Of a stretch of DNA of 35,083 nucleotides, positions 1 through 8,958 are shown piece after piece. The notes under the pieces were generated by a model that searched no databases, was not told the origin of the DNA, and saw only the letters and a program-made list of their open reading frames with translations. The stretch spans positions 1 through 35,083 of the forward strand of contig JAMDDE010000027.1 of assembly GCA_023489235.1 (NCBI GenBank), given 5' to 3'. The position numbers and the translations under genes were made by a program. The stretch comes from Actinomycetota bacterium (lineage in GTDB: Bacteria > Actinomycetota > Acidimicrobiia > Acidimicrobiales > JAMDDE01). How positions within the stretch are numbered: the stretch's first letter is position 1; every line of letters starts with the position of its first letter.

Positions 1-80
1 CAAACCACCAATCTGCCCGTTAGTGCATAATTACTAGTATTAGATTATGTTTATTTGTTGTTTATCGACCTTTCTTGGGT

Positions 81-443
81 CTAGGCTGCTTTGACAATTT
101 TGTTACGTAGCTGCTCGTGGACCTCACGTGCTTGTTTGCGTGCTTCATGCACCACTGATTTCGTTGGTAAAGGTAGTCGTTCCTCAAGTTTCTCAAGGCG
201 GCCATCCAATACCTCGATAACTTGTTCAACTCTACTGTCTACGTCTTTTACTTTGCGGGTCAATTCTGTGCGTATGTTTTCCAGTTGAGCTACGAGATCT
301 GATCGCGGTTCAACTATACGCTTGGCAAATTCCCTGCGTCGCACTTGAGATCTCTGAAAACCCATTACTCCTAAGCCAAGTGCTACATAAGCTGCGTCTT
401 TGACAAATCGACCTAATTGAAGTTTGTTGATGGGTTCATTCAT
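81..443 (-). CDS. Small coiled-coil protein of unknown function
   Basis: I do not recognise the family. The ORF track starts at 461, but the ATG at 443 is preceded by GAGGAGG with a 9-nt spacer, so I chose it (120 aa, beginning MNEPINKL). Residues about 10-30 are mildly hydrophobic (DAAYVALGLGVMGF). The remainder is strongly charged with heptad-like spacing (DLVAQLENIRTEL, VEQVIEVLDGRLEKLEERL) and reads as a long amphipathic helix or coiled coil. A phasin-like or membrane-surface scaffold role would fit the composition, but that is only a guess. It is divergent from the glycosyltransferase at 506, with about 62 bp between the starts, so the two promoters share that gap. No clear terminator is visible in the 80 bases downstream. 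Confidence 0.7.
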   Translation of the reverse strand: MNEPINKLQLGRFVKDAAYVALGLGVMGFQRSQVRRREFAKRIVEPRSDLVAQLENIRTELTRKVKDVDSRVEQVIEVLDGRLEKLEERLPLPTKSVVHEARKQAREVHEQLRNKIVKAA

Positions 444-475
444 TTCCACGTGCCTCCTCAATTCCTTCCTTATCT

Positions 476-491
476 ATATACAAGTGTATAT
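476..491. promoter_or_regulatory. Inverted repeat in divergent promoter gap
   Basis: ATATAC-AAGT-GTATAT is a perfect 6-bp inverted repeat with a 4-bp centre. It is the most AT-rich part of the short gap between two divergent start codons. It offers TATATG-like -10 hexamers on the plus strand and a TATATA-like one on the minus strand. It could be overlapping -10 elements, an operator, or both. The sequence alone does not decide. Confidence 0.35.
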
Positions 492-505
492 GAAATGAGT
501 AACAA

Positions 506-3500
506 ATGCAAGCACCTTTAAATGAAACCTTCCGGCCCTCTGGAGAGAATCTTAGCAGGCTCACTACCTGGTTGAATTGGTGTGCTAGGCAGGAAGGGAC
601 ATATGGGTGTACACTGCATCGGCTGGTGGCAACCTTCGGCATTCATGAGATGTTAGATGAGAGCAGTGAACTAGTCGGAAAGAGCAAAAGTAACTCTCTT
701 CCTGCTGTAGTAGCGGTACTGGTTGCCTGCAACCCAGGTAGTTGGTTCCTGGAGACGCTCAATTCTTTGGCTAACCAGGATTATCCTGCCTTGTCGGTAC
801 TCATTTTGGATAACGGTAGCGTGGATGATCTTGCTCCCACCATAGCGAAGATCCTTCCCTGGGCCCACTTGAAGCGACTTACTGAAAATCGTGGATTCGG
901 AGCTGCGGCTAACGAAGCACTCAATATGGTAGAAGGAGCTTCGCACTTATTGATTTGCCATGATGATGTAGCGCTTGCTCCTAACGCAGTGCGGGTTATG
1001 TTGGAAGAATCATACCGACAAAATGCAGGGATAGTTACTCCTAAATTCGTGGCCTGGGAGGATGAACAGCAGCTGCTTCAAGTAGGGCTGGGGGTTGATT
1101 GGCTGGGCGCAGCAGTGAACAGAGTTGAGGAGGGAGAGGTAGATCACGGTCAGCACGATGCAGTTCGCGAGGTATTTGCTGCTCCTGGAGGCTGCATGTT
1201 GGTGCGCCATGACCTGTTCGAGAGCATTGGTGGCTTTGATGCCTCCATGTTCTTGTTCGGAGAGGATATAGATATATCTTGGCGAGCACGTTTGGTAGGG
1301 GCAAGAGTAGTTGTTGCTCCTTCTGTCAAAGTTCGTCATCTAGAAGCCCTGTCCACTCAAGCAAGGAAGCTGGTTATTACCCCTACACCGGATAGGTATT
1401 TTGCAGGCGCTATTGACGCTCTTCCTGTCGATTCTCGCTCCATGGAGGACTCGACTGCAGCATTGGACACCGGAGAGGTCGATGCTTCAACCACGGGCAC
1501 TGTGCTGGCTGCCGAGGAGAGTACGTCAATGCTTACCGAATCGTTGGATGAGTCAAGCTTGCATATGCTCGCTCACAGAAATGAGCTACGTACCTTCTTC
1601 AAGAACACGGGTGTTTTCGTGTTGGTAGCTATGCTCCCAGCATTGTTCGTAAACGAAATCGTCAGCATTGGAAGGCTGATTGTTCGTTGGGATCAAAGGG
1701 GCCTCAAAGAACTGGGCAGTGCTTGGTGGTGGAACGTTCGTAATGCTGGAGATCTAGTGAGGTCTCGTAGAGCGATAAGCAAAGAGCGGACCGTCAACGA
1801 TCTGACGGTAAGGCGACTCATGATTAAAGGAAGTGCGCAATTCGCAATCCTGTTCCATCAGCTAATTCACCGTGATGTTGGAATGGAGGGAAGAGAACGG
1901 AGATCGAACAGGATTGCATGGATCACTTGGGTGAGTGTGTTCCTGGTGTGGCTGTTGGGCAGCAGACAACTGCTTGGGGGAGGGCAACTCCCCTTGTTTG
2001 GAGGGCTAGCTCCGCTTCCTTCATCAACTAGGATGTTTATGAGTTTCATGGACGGATACAAACCGAGCGTCTTGTCAGGCGTTCAACCAGCACCTCTAGG
2101 CTCTTTCTTGCTCGGTTTGGTCGGTAGCTTGTTCTTGGGCAAAGTGAGCTTTCTCTTCAAGATGATCCTCGTACTCTGTGTGCCGATAGGAGCTCTTGGG
2201 GCGGCTCGGTTAGCACGTATAGTTGTAGGGCGGTTAGCTGGTTTGGTGGCAGGAGTAGTCTATCTGGCGATACCCCTACCCTACGACCTCTTGTATAAAG
2301 GCCAAACAGAATACCTGATTGCTTATGCTCTGGTACCCTTCGTGCTCTACTCCTTTGCTTTATTGTTCAAGACGGATGCAATTACGACTCATGAGGGCGA
2401 ACAAGCCATCACCTCTAGGGTAAACGGCTCGGTTCCTGGTACGGAAAGCAATGCCTTGTTGCAAGTCGACCCAAGTGCTCCAGAGGCTCTCTCCTCAGTG
2501 GTTGAAGACAGTTCAGGCACTTCTCTGCCGCCTGGTAGGAAACCTCACGTCCAACGACTTTGGTCGGTCAAGACGGTTACCAGATCATCATCGTCCACCG
2601 ATGTACTCGAACCACGTGCTCCTAGACCACTCGAAGTAGTTAGGTCGTTCCTCCGCTCGGAGGATTTCAGAATGTTGATAAAGGTGGCAATGCTCGAGGC
2701 TTTGCTCGAGGCTTTTGCACCAGTAGGGCTGATACTGGGAGCTCTGGTCGTAGTGGGCTTGGTCCTCTCCTCTCTATTTCTGGGGTCGTTCAGGCAAGCA
2801 GCTAGAGTGCTGTTCTTGGGAGTATCGGCCACTGCAGCATCGATGGTTCTTTCTCTTCCGTGGTGGATAGCGGATCTTTCTTCCTCTCATCCATTCTCAG
2901 TGTCCTCTGGGTCCACTACGTTGTCGTCTGGGATGAACGACATTCTCAGATTTCATGTAGGTCCCTGGGGTGGTGGAGTCATTGGTTGGATGCCTCTAGT
3001 GGCTGCTGGTTTAGTGCTGATGGTAGGTAGAGGGAAACGATTCGTTTGGGGAGTTCGTTTTTGGTCAATAGCAGTAGTGGCATGGCTTTATGCATGGGCT
3101 AGTGGGTTAGGGCTGATGGGCGGTGCAAGGGTGCCAGTAGATGCCACTCTGACTGTTGCTGCTGTTTCCGTAGCGGTTTGCATGGCGCTTGGAGCTGAGG
3201 CTGTGGTGGTTGATCTGCCTAGATACAGATTGGGATGGCGTCAGGTGGCTCTGTCGGTGTCGTCGGTTGCAGCTGTGCTTGCAGTCCTCCCATTCTTGTC
3301 TGCTGCCTCTGGCGGAAGATGGGGTATGCCGTCAACAGGATATCGCCAGCTTCTTTCGTGGATGATTCCTAATAATCGTTCAGCTGATTTCAACGTGTTG
3401 TGGGTTGGGCGCCCAGGAAGTATGCCCAATAACGGTTTCGTGAGCGGTCAAGGTATTGAATATGCTTCAACCTCAGCAAGGAGCTTGACCAATCCTTTTG

Positions 3501-3991
3501 CTTTCTGGCCAGTATTGAGTCCTGGTCAACTCAAAAACGCTGAAAGCTCCATCTCTTCGGCTCAGCAAGGATTGACCACAGAGGTAGGGGGCTTATTGAG
3601 GCAAATAGGAGTTAAGTATGTAGTAGTTACCAGCCATACTGCTCCTGTAGTTTCTGGCCTGCAATCCCCACGAGATTTGCCAGCCCCACCCTCTTTAGTG
3701 AATGGATTACTGCAGCAGAGGGATATCACAGAGGTCATGAATCAGGCAGGAGTGTCAGTATTCAAGAACTTGGATTGGACTTCGAATGGGTATACACCTT
3801 CTCGTTCCCGAAGTCCAGTTTTCCCAGGAGAGCCTTTGATTATTGATGTTGCTGCGTGGTTAGTTGCGTTCATGGTCCTCAGTCCAAGGATGAGGCAGGT
3901 GTTGGCATGGAGGAGTGGTATCAGAACAGGAAGATCGCACTCCAAGTACCGAAGGGGCACATTGATAGCGGTAACGAATTCGCTTAGGTGA
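506..3991 (+). CDS. Giant GT2 glycosyltransferase with polytopic membrane domain
   Basis: The N-terminal half is a GT-A fold family 2 glycosyltransferase (about residues 67-290). It has the nucleotide-sugar DXD-like motif HDDV (152-155) and the acceptor-side motif FGEDIDISWR (ED at about 253-254). A low-complexity linker (about 295-360) leads into a long, many-helix membrane region with polar inserts, including a Ser-rich cytoplasmic-like loop at about 620-710. At 1161 aa it matches the very large actinobacterial transferases encoded next to DUF5719 proteins. The likely role is polymerising or exporting an envelope glycan, with the substrate unknown. It lies 3 nt before the DUF5719-like gene, implying one operon. 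The start is uncertain: residues 1-48 have no GT2 homology that I recognise, and ATG 650 (Met49) is an alternative. Neither has a good Shine-Dalgarno. Confidence 0.85.
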   Translation: MQAPLNETFRPSGENLSRLTTWLNWCARQEGTYGCTLHRLVATFGIHEMLDESSELVGKSKSNSLPAVVAVLVACNPGSWFLETLNSLANQDYPALSVLILDNGSVDDLAPTIAKILPWAHLKRLTENRGFGAAANEALNMVEGASHLLICHDDVALAPNAVRVMLEESYRQNAGIVTPKFVAWEDEQQLLQVGLGVDWLGAAVNRVEEGEVDHGQHDAVREVFAAPGGCMLVRHDLFESIGGFDASMFLFGEDIDISWRARLVGARVVVAPSVKVRHLEALSTQARKLVITPTPDRYFAGAIDALPVDSRSMEDSTAALDTGEVDASTTGTVLAAEESTSMLTESLDESSLHMLAHRNELRTFFKNTGVFVLVAMLPALFVNEIVSIGRLIVRWDQRGLKELGSAWWWNVRNAGDLVRSRRAISKERTVNDLTVRRLMIKGSAQFAILFHQLIHRDVGMEGRERRSNRIAWITWVSVFLVWLLGSRQLLGGGQLPLFGGLAPLPSSTRMFMSFMDGYKPSVLSGVQPAPLGSFLLGLVGSLFLGKVSFLFKMILVLCVPIGALGAARLARIVVGRLAGLVAGVVYLAIPLPYDLLYKGQTEYLIAYALVPFVLYSFALLFKTDAITTHEGEQAITSRVNGSVPGTESNALLQVDPSAPEALSSVVEDSSGTSLPPGRKPHVQRLWSVKTVTRSSSSTDVLEPRAPRPLEVVRSFLRSEDFRMLIKVAMLEALLEAFAPVGLILGALVVVGLVLSSLFLGSFRQAARVLFLGVSATAASMVLSLPWWIADLSSSHPFSVSSGSTTLSSGMNDILRFHVGPWGGGVIGWMPLVAAGLVLMVGRGKRFVWGVRFWSIAVVAWLYAWASGLGLMGGARVPVDATLTVAAVSVAVCMALGAEAVVVDLPRYRLGWRQVALSVSSVAAVLAVLPFLSAASGGRWGMPSTGYRQLLSWMIPNNRSADFNVLWVGRPGSMPNNGFVSGQGIEYASTSARSLTNPFAFWPVLSPGQLKNAESSISSAQQGLTTEVGGLLRQIGVKYVVVTSHTAPVVSGLQSPRDLPAPPSLVNGLLQQRDITEVMNQAGVSVFKNLDWTSNGYTPSRSRSPVFPGEPLIIDVAAWLVAFMVLSPRMRQVLAWRSGIRTGRSHSKYRRGTLIAVTNSLR

Positions 3992-3994
3992 AGG

Positions 3995-5647
3995 ATGAAG
4001 TCCAGTGGCAGGGCACAGACGAGCAATACCAACAATTCGATGAATAGCGATCCAACTGGCGATCAGGGCAAAGGCATCGACACACTTGAGTCACAGCAAA
4101 AATCGAATTATCGTAGTTCTTCTCTGGAAAGCCACCTAAGAAGATTCATCGTTGTAGCCATTATTATCGTAGTACTCTCAGGAGCAGCTATTGTTGGCAG
4201 CCATGTGCACCATCGCACCCTAGAACGTTCAGTTATTTCTCCTTGGTCGAATGGTACCCCAACGGTGGCGGCAGCCGATGCTTATTCCACATCTTGGTAC
4301 TGTGCAGGTCCGGTAAGGTTTCCTCATGGTGGGACGCTTCAGGTGGTGATAGCCAATACGAAGAATGAAGCCGTGTCCGGTACGCTCGAAGCGGTATCAG
4401 AGAAGGCATCCGCTACTCCTCGAGCTTTATTGGTGAAACCCATGTCTGATCTCGTAGTTAACCCCTTCTCAAAGGGTGAAGCCAAGGATGGATACTTGGG
4501 TTCGGTCGTGACCATGAATGGAGGAGGAATTGGCGTTGCGGAACTTAGCAAGAATGGAGCCACTGAAACTCCTTGTTCTTCATCTACCGCTTCCAACTGG
4601 TACTTCCCGTTTGGCTCAACTGCCCCTGGCGAACACACAACCATTCTCTTGTTCAATCCAACCCATGAGCCTGCAACGGCAGCAGTTTCCATAGCCTCGA
4701 CTAAGTCCTCCTACTCCTCTCAGACGCTTCAAAGCATTACCGTCAAGCCAATGAGGGTCGCACTACTACAACTAGGGCATCCACTGCCTAGTTTGAAAGA
4801 GGCGGCCATTACAGTCACGGCTCGTTCTGGCCAGTTGGTCGCTTTTGAGCAGGAGAGCAAAACCACTCCTGGATCCTCGAGCACGACACTGGTATTAGGT
4901 GCCCCATCTCCGGCCAAGCAGTGGTATTTTCCCCTAATATCTCCTGGAAAGGGCGTGAGCGATGCCCTGTATGCATACAATCCATCTTATGCGCCTGCTC
5001 GCCTCGATGTTGTGTTTCATGGATCCATGGGGGGGACTAGCGTTTACCTAGTCCATACAGTTGTCCTATCCAACAGGCTGAATGTCTTGCAGCTGAACTC
5101 CTCAACTTTGCCAAGGGCCATTGGTTCAGCGCCATTTGCAGTGAGCGTGAAATCCACTAATGAAATACCTGTTGTAGTAGGTAGGTCCATGGAGTTCTCG
5201 TCGTCTACTCCTTATGGTGGGTACGCAATTGAGTTAGGTTCGCTCAAACCCACAACTAGATCGCTGTTGGTTGCAGTGACCCCCTCCTCTGGGGCAACTG
5301 CTAGTTGGTTGGATCTGTATGATCCAACCTCCGTTTCTGGCAGAGGGGGAGGAAGAAGTAGTGGAAGGAGCAAGATAGCCGGTGGAGGTATGATCAAAGT
5401 AGACGTCCGATCAAGTTCAACAGGTAGCTCTACCGCTTCAGCAACCAGTGCAAGCAGCCAACAGGTCATGAGAACCGCAGCTGAAGAGTTACGTCCGGAT
5501 GAGCCTTTAGGGACATTGCTTCCTGGCAGCAAGGCTACGGTAGTGTTTCTTGTCGTAGAGGCCCAAGTTCCCCTTGTAGCGGAGGTAGATACAGCTAAAG
5601 GAGGGGTGGCTGACCTAACCCTTCAGTTGGGCCTCCCTTTTGTCTGA
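3995..5647 (+). CDS. DUF5719-like membrane-anchored envelope protein
   Basis: The protein is 550 aa with a cytoplasmic Ser/Gln-rich N-terminus, one transmembrane anchor at about 49-69 (FIVVAIIIVVLSGAAIVG) and an extracytoplasmic remainder. Three spaced modules begin SWYC (100-103), NWYF (201-204) and QWYF (309-312). Each is followed about 15 residues later by a beta-rich stretch such as ILLFNPTHEPA or LYAYNPSYAPA. This suggests three Ig-like beta domains of about 105 aa. Cys103 and Cys194 could form a disulfide. Assignment to DUF5719 rests on the SWYC start of the ectodomain and on its position directly after the giant glycosyltransferase, which is the actinobacterial arrangement. The start has a good ribosome site (AGGTGAAGG). 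The molecular function is unknown; a partner or acceptor role for the transferase is inference. Confidence 0.75.
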   Translation: MKSSGRAQTSNTNNSMNSDPTGDQGKGIDTLESQQKSNYRSSSLESHLRRFIVVAIIIVVLSGAAIVGSHVHHRTLERSVISPWSNGTPTVAAADAYSTSWYCAGPVRFPHGGTLQVVIANTKNEAVSGTLEAVSEKASATPRALLVKPMSDLVVNPFSKGEAKDGYLGSVVTMNGGGIGVAELSKNGATETPCSSSTASNWYFPFGSTAPGEHTTILLFNPTHEPATAAVSIASTKSSYSSQTLQSITVKPMRVALLQLGHPLPSLKEAAITVTARSGQLVAFEQESKTTPGSSSTTLVLGAPSPAKQWYFPLISPGKGVSDALYAYNPSYAPARLDVVFHGSMGGTSVYLVHTVVLSNRLNVLQLNSSTLPRAIGSAPFAVSVKSTNEIPVVVGRSMEFSSSTPYGGYAIELGSLKPTTRSLLVAVTPSSGATASWLDLYDPTSVSGRGGGRSSGRSKIAGGGMIKVDVRSSSTGSSTASATSASSQQVMRTAAEELRPDEPLGTLLPGSKATVVFLVVEAQVPLVAEVDTAKGGVADLTLQLGLPFV

Positions 5648-5824
5648 AATTCCTGAGATTCACACAAGACGTTACAGTAACTAGCTCCCAACCCCTACAA
5701 TCCGCTGGACTTAACCGTGGAGAGGGATATCGGAGTTAAACCTTTTCCTGCGGATGCGGCTGTAAGGTTGGACGCAGCTGTGAAACGCAATAAACTCAAT
5801 CAAGTCCTGTAGCTTGCATGCTAT
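5648..5824. other. Convergent intergenic gap
   Basis: This 177-bp gap separates the convergent DUF5719-like and ftsH genes. I looked for a bidirectional terminator and found only weak stems (GCTG...CAGC near 5760-5780, and a GCATGC palindrome near 5816) without U-tracts. No ORF or RNA gene was recognised. Confidence 0.5.
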
Positions 5825-8059
5825 CTATGCCCGGTCCATCCCGTCTCCACTAGAGGGACCAGGGTCATTGTTGGTTGCTCCGTCGTCGCCAGAGGGACCG
5901 TTGGCATGGGGGAGAGGATCGCTCAGGTCCTTTGAAGCTTCCTCGTTTACCCTTGTAGCGGTCGTTCTTTTCGGTTTTGCCTCGGTTGTTGCCGCGTCTG
6001 TTTTTGCACTGGGCAGGTCAGGAACTTTGGCCAACTCGGCAGTGGTAGTTTGTTGGTCTAGCTGCTTTTTATGGTTGTCAAGATGAGGTACTATAGCCGC
6101 TCCATTGGCGTGGACAGGCTTGCCGTAAGCTTGATCGACCAAGCGACCCACTTCTTCGCCGTCTATGGTCTCCTTTTCCAATAAAGCCTTTGCCACTGCC
6201 TCCAATCCGCCCTTGTGGAGGGTGAGAAGCTCCAAGGCCCGTTCTTCTTGTTGGCGAAGGATTCTTTCCACTTCTTCGTCAATTATGTGGCTGGTAGCCT
6301 CGGAGTAGTCCCTCGAGTGCAGCAGATCCTCACCTAGGAAGACCATACCTTGCGACCCCCAGGCCATAGGTCCTATCTGCTCGCTCATGCCCCATTCACG
6401 TACCATCTTGCGGGCTAGTTCAGTGTTGCCGACCAGGTCATTGCTGGCTCCAGTGGAGAGGTCACCGTAGATGATCAGTTCCGCTGCTCTGCCCCCCATT
6501 CTCACCGCCAAGGAGTCTTCGATATGCTCTCTTGGGTAGATATGCTTCTCCTCCAAAGGGAGTTGTTGTGTCACACCTAATGCCATTCCTGTGGGAAGGA
6601 TGGTGACCTTATGGACAGGGTCAGCGAAGGGAAGGACATAGGCGAGGACGGCGTGACCGGCTTCATGGTAGGCGACTCGTTCCTTCTCAGCATCGGACAG
6701 CACCAAGCTCTCCCTACGCTGACCCATGAGCACGCGATCTCTTGCCGCCTCGAAGTCCTCCATCTCGATTGCCGAACTCCCGCGTCGCACTGCATGTAAA
6801 GCTGCTTCGTTGACGAGGTTGGCTAGATCGGCACCGCTCATGCCTGGAGTGCCTCTCGCCACCAAAGAAAGATCTACGTCCGGGCCAATTCTTTTGTCCT
6901 TGCAGTGGACTTGGAGGATGGGTAGTCGTTCTTCCAGGTCGGGAAGGGGTACGACAATTTGACGATCAAAACGACCGGGCCTGAGTAGAGCTGGGTCCAG
7001 GATATCTGGTCTATTGGTGGCAGCCATCATGACCACCCCCTCGGTAGCATCGAAACCATCCATCTCGGAGAGCATTTGGTTCAAGGTTTGTTCGCGTTCA
7101 TCGTGACCGCCCCCTAAGCCAGCTCCTCGCTTACGTCCAATGGAATCGATCTCGTCTATGAAGATTATTGCTGGCGCTTGCTTGCGGGCGGTTTGGAAGA
7201 GGTCTCGTACTCTACTTGCTCCGACGCCGACGAACATCTCCATGAAATCCGAACCGCTTACAGACATGAAAGGAACACCTGCTTCTCCTGCAACCGCCCT
7301 AGCCAGAAGAGTTTTGCCTGTACCTGGTGGCCCCACGAGCAATATCCCCTTGGGTATGCGAGCCCCTATCTCCCTGAAACGGTTTGGGGTCTTGAGAAAG
7401 TCCACTACCTCGCTTATCTCGAGTTTGACACCGGGGTATCCTGCTACGTCGGCGAAGGTGGTGCGGGGGCGTTCAGTAGAGTATATCTTTGCTTTAGATC
7501 GGCCGATAGAGGTAATACTCGATATCTGGCCCTGTGCTCTACGACTGAACCACCAGAATATCCCAAAGAACAAAAGGGCGTAGAACACCCAGGGCAGTAT
7601 GGCAGAGAAAAGACTTTGGCTAGGGGTGACAAAATTGAGCACTACTCCATGGGACTGCATGTCCTTTACATCTGAGCTAATGGAAGGACTTGGCCCATTG
7701 ACCGTATATGCAGCTCCATCCGATAGCTTGCCAGTGATCGTACCGTTGGTGTTGTTCACTGTGGCTGTAGCTACCTTCTTGGCATTGACATCGGAGAGGA
7801 AGGTGGAGTAACTCAGCTTCGTGCTGCTGGGGTGTGACAGCAGGGGTGGGATAATTAGTACTGCAGCTACAGCAGCTAGCAGAAGGCCGAACACCCACCG
7901 CCAACTTTGATCCGGTCCCGTAGGAGTAGGTGCCCCTGGTCCTTGGTTGTTACTTCTTCTAGATCGTAGGTCTGATGGTTGACGACTCACTCTCATATCG
8001 TATGCGTCTTTTGAGAGGAATATGTACCACCGGCTCGTTGTTGGAGAATGTTTTTTCAA
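5825..8059 (-). CDS. ftsH: ATP-dependent zinc metalloprotease FtsH
   Basis: This is the membrane-anchored AAA+ protease that degrades misfolded membrane proteins and short-lived regulators. In order it shows TM1 (about 53-73), a short extracytoplasmic domain, TM2 (about 153-173), Walker A GPPGTGKT (243-250), Walker B IIFIDEID (298-305), the second region of homology ending RPGRFDR (360-366), the zinc site HEAGH (465-469) and a peptidase domain. It ends in a charged, Thr/Lys-rich, disordered tail. Length is 744 aa, at the long end for FtsH because of the tail and an N-terminal extension. The ORF starts at a TTG preceded by AGGTG with a 4-nt spacer. An ATG 21 codons in (MRVSRQ, 7996) is the alternative but lacks a ribosome site. 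It is convergent with the DUF5719-like gene and divergent from the CPBP protease. Confidence 0.97.
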   Translation of the reverse strand: MKKHSPTTSRWYIFLSKDAYDMRVSRQPSDLRSRRSNNQGPGAPTPTGPDQSWRWVFGLLLAAVAAVLIIPPLLSHPSSTKLSYSTFLSDVNAKKVATATVNNTNGTITGKLSDGAAYTVNGPSPSISSDVKDMQSHGVVLNFVTPSQSLFSAILPWVFYALLFFGIFWWFSRRAQGQISSITSIGRSKAKIYSTERPRTTFADVAGYPGVKLEISEVVDFLKTPNRFREIGARIPKGILLVGPPGTGKTLLARAVAGEAGVPFMSVSGSDFMEMFVGVGASRVRDLFQTARKQAPAIIFIDEIDSIGRKRGAGLGGGHDEREQTLNQMLSEMDGFDATEGVVMMAATNRPDILDPALLRPGRFDRQIVVPLPDLEERLPILQVHCKDKRIGPDVDLSLVARGTPGMSGADLANLVNEAALHAVRRGSSAIEMEDFEAARDRVLMGQRRESLVLSDAEKERVAYHEAGHAVLAYVLPFADPVHKVTILPTGMALGVTQQLPLEEKHIYPREHIEDSLAVRMGGRAAELIIYGDLSTGASNDLVGNTELARKMVREWGMSEQIGPMAWGSQGMVFLGEDLLHSRDYSEATSHIIDEEVERILRQQEERALELLTLHKGGLEAVAKALLEKETIDGEEVGRLVDQAYGKPVHANGAAIVPHLDNHKKQLDQQTTTAELAKVPDLPSAKTDAATTEAKPKRTTATRVNEEASKDLSDPLPHANGPSGDDGATNNDPGPSSGDGMDRA

Positions 8060-8093
8060 TGCCCACCTAATTGCCCCTAAAACGCCCTAACGT

Positions 8094-8933
8094 ATGCATA
8101 TGCACAATGGTGAGATGAGCCCTCGCAATAGTCCAGAAAGTCGTAGTTCGCATCCAACGCCACACATTATTGGTCCAACGAGTGCGTCAGATGCTTGGAC
8201 CTGGCTTGCACTAGCGGCAGTAGGGTTCATAGCCGGTCAGGTGTTCGGTGCCTTAGCTGTGGCCGTATGGGCAGCTTCCACCGGAAGATTGGGACAACTA
8301 CAACACTTGGTCAGTGAGTTTCCTCCTCCAGAGTCTGTTGTGGTCTCCAGTTTAGTGGGTCTATGGGTTGGATTGTTAGGTGGAGTGCTCCTAGCTAGCA
8401 AAGTGAGAGGTACGCATAGCTTGGTTAGCGACTATGGATTTCGTATACGAGCATGGCCCGACCTTCCTCTTGGCATAGCGGTAGGTTTAGCTGCTCAACT
8501 TGTGGTCATACCAGTCATTTATCTCCCCATAGAGCATGCTGTTCCTCATTTTGCCAAGAACTTTTCACGACCAGCAGTGCGGTTGACCGGTGGTTCTCAC
8601 GGGGCTGGAGCAGCGTTGATCGCTATCTGCGTAGTGCTCTTAGCGCCAATAGTGGAGGAGCTATTCTTCAGGGGTCTGGTTATGCGAGCGTTAGTGCGTC
8701 TGTCCGCACCTCTGGGCAGGGTTGTATCCGGCGTGGTTGCAGTGAGCGTGTCCGCTTTAGCATTTGGGCTGGCCCATGCAGAGATGCTTCAGCTGCTAGG
8801 CCTTGTAGTAGTAGGGATCTTTCTTGGTCTCCTTGCTTACAAGACAGGCAGATTAGGTCCATCTATAGTTACTCACGCTACATTTAATTTGATGGCAGTC
8901 ATTGTTTTAGTACAAAGCGGTACTTTGCGCTAG
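8094..8933 (+). CDS. CPBP-family (CAAX-like) intramembrane metalloprotease
   Basis: This is a polytopic membrane protein of 279 aa with the three CPBP/Abi motifs: EELFFR (188-193, the EExxxR motif), FGLAHA (H228) and HATFN (H261, N265). These residues form the intramembrane metal site in the family related to Rce1 CAAX prenyl proteases. The substrate in bacteria is usually unknown, and nothing here identifies one. The start is uncertain because ATGs at 8094, 8100 and 8115 are all in frame and none has a strong Shine-Dalgarno. It is divergent from ftsH with only 34 bp between the annotated starts, so the two membrane proteases may share a regulatory region. The next gene downstream starts 246 bp away. 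Confidence 0.92.
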   Translation: MHMHNGEMSPRNSPESRSSHPTPHIIGPTSASDAWTWLALAAVGFIAGQVFGALAVAVWAASTGRLGQLQHLVSEFPPPESVVVSSLVGLWVGLLGGVLLASKVRGTHSLVSDYGFRIRAWPDLPLGIAVGLAAQLVVIPVIYLPIEHAVPHFAKNFSRPAVRLTGGSHGAGAALIAICVVLLAPIVEELFFRGLVMRALVRLSAPLGRVVSGVVAVSVSALAFGLAHAEMLQLLGLVVVGIFLGLLAYKTGRLGPSIVTHATFNLMAVIVLVQSGTLR

Positions 8934-8958
8934 TAGGTGAGTAATATGCTCCATACCG

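Noticed and set aside
7140-7675. Two overlapping plus-strand ORFs inside ftsH
   Set aside because: Both are antisense to the Walker A/B and membrane regions of ftsH and have no independent support.
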